A stretch of DNA of 64,000 nucleotides from Phormidium ambiguum IAM M-71 (GTDB lineage Bacteria; Cyanobacteriota; Cyanobacteriia; Cyanobacteriales; Aerosakkonemataceae): positions 221,033 through 285,032 of the forward strand of contig NZ_MRCE01000005.1 of NCBI RefSeq assembly GCF_001904725.1, in the 5' to 3' direction. The position numbers and the translations under genes are program-made. Numbering within the stretch: position 1 is the stretch's first letter; the number at the start of each line of letters is the position of its first letter. The notes under the pieces are model-generated. The model was not told the DNA's origin. It searched no databases and was given only the letters and a program-made list of their open reading frames with translations. Of this stretch, positions 63,946 through 64,000 are shown in pieces.

Positions 63946-64000
63946 TTACAGAGCATTACCACGAGGGAGAACTTCTTCAGGGAAGACAAAGCGCTCATGA
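63946..64000 (-). CDS. psbD: Photosystem II D2 protein, C-terminal end only
   Basis: Only the last 17 codons are inside the window. They read HERFVFPEEVLPRGNAL-stop, the highly conserved D2 C-terminus, which lies on the lumenal side of photosystem II. The rest of the gene is beyond the right edge. A terminator follows at once and no psbC start overlaps or follows, although psbC normally overlaps the 3' end of psbD in the psbDC operon. This therefore looks like a separate, monocistronic psbD copy of the psbD2 kind. Confidence 0.93.
   Translation of the reverse strand, partial: HERFVFPEEVLPRGNAL

Overview
The window looks like a piece of chromosome from a filamentous, probably non-heterocystous (Oscillatoria/Phormidium-like) cyanobacterium. 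The signs are the end of psbD (photosystem II D2) at the right edge, many HIP1-type GCGATCGC octamers, an SLH/OprB-type porin, DUF3172 and DUF29 proteins, a bilin-GAF-like chemoreceptor, and many short palindromic or MITE-like repeats. The sequence is AT-rich. I recognised no tRNA, rRNA, CRISPR array, prophage or intact transposase. The lineage is an inference from gene content, not from a marker gene.

Layout. 1-6.5 kb: a Pix/Pil-type taxis locus (chemoreceptor truncated at the left edge, CheA-like hybrid kinase) and a convergent histidine kinase with an eroded ATP site. 6.5-9.8 kb: stress protein, BON lipoprotein, bioF. 10-13 kb: membrane GGDEF-EAL protein and a radical SAM protein. 13-19.5 kb: two DUF29 paralogues around a methyltransferase, a TPR protein, an Orn/Lys/Arg decarboxylase, a proline-repeat microprotein and ychF. 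19.6-24 kb: poorly characterised secreted proteins, a GT2 glycosyltransferase and DUF3172. 24.5-30.3 kb: 7TM-HD phosphohydrolase, MITEs, an orphan sugar-ABC permease with 5-formyl-THF cyclo-ligase, and mannose-1-P guanylyltransferase. 30.4-53.5 kb: a dense signalling island with two paralogous pairs of REC-kinase plus hybrid kinase, an ABC1/UbiB kinase, and a 5'-to-3' set of nine-PAS kinase, Rcp1-type regulator and REC-GGDEF-EAL. This block also holds a 59-residue protein, a hydrolase and a CyRepA1-type plasmid replication protein. 54-64 kb: housekeeping genes (Tat-exported dienelactone hydrolase, phosphatase, tandem PTPS, DnaJ, cysK with an Rrf2 regulator, porin), a structured intergenic locus with a 23-codon ORF, and psbD.

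How they fit together. The dominant theme is signal transduction: seven histidine kinases including the CheA hybrid, two GGDEF-EAL proteins and one PgpH-type HD phosphohydrolase. The 36.6-44.0 kb set reads as sensor kinase to Rcp1-like receiver to c-di-GMP phosphodiesterase. The same membrane sensor module heads both the GGDEF-EAL protein at 10 kb and the PAS kinase at 36.6 kb. Short mobile repeats sit at gene ends and in two cases supply the stop codon of the neighbouring gene. The least explained locus is 63457-63718: three adjacent hairpins overlapping, on the minus strand, a tiny ORF behind a perfect anti-SD complement.
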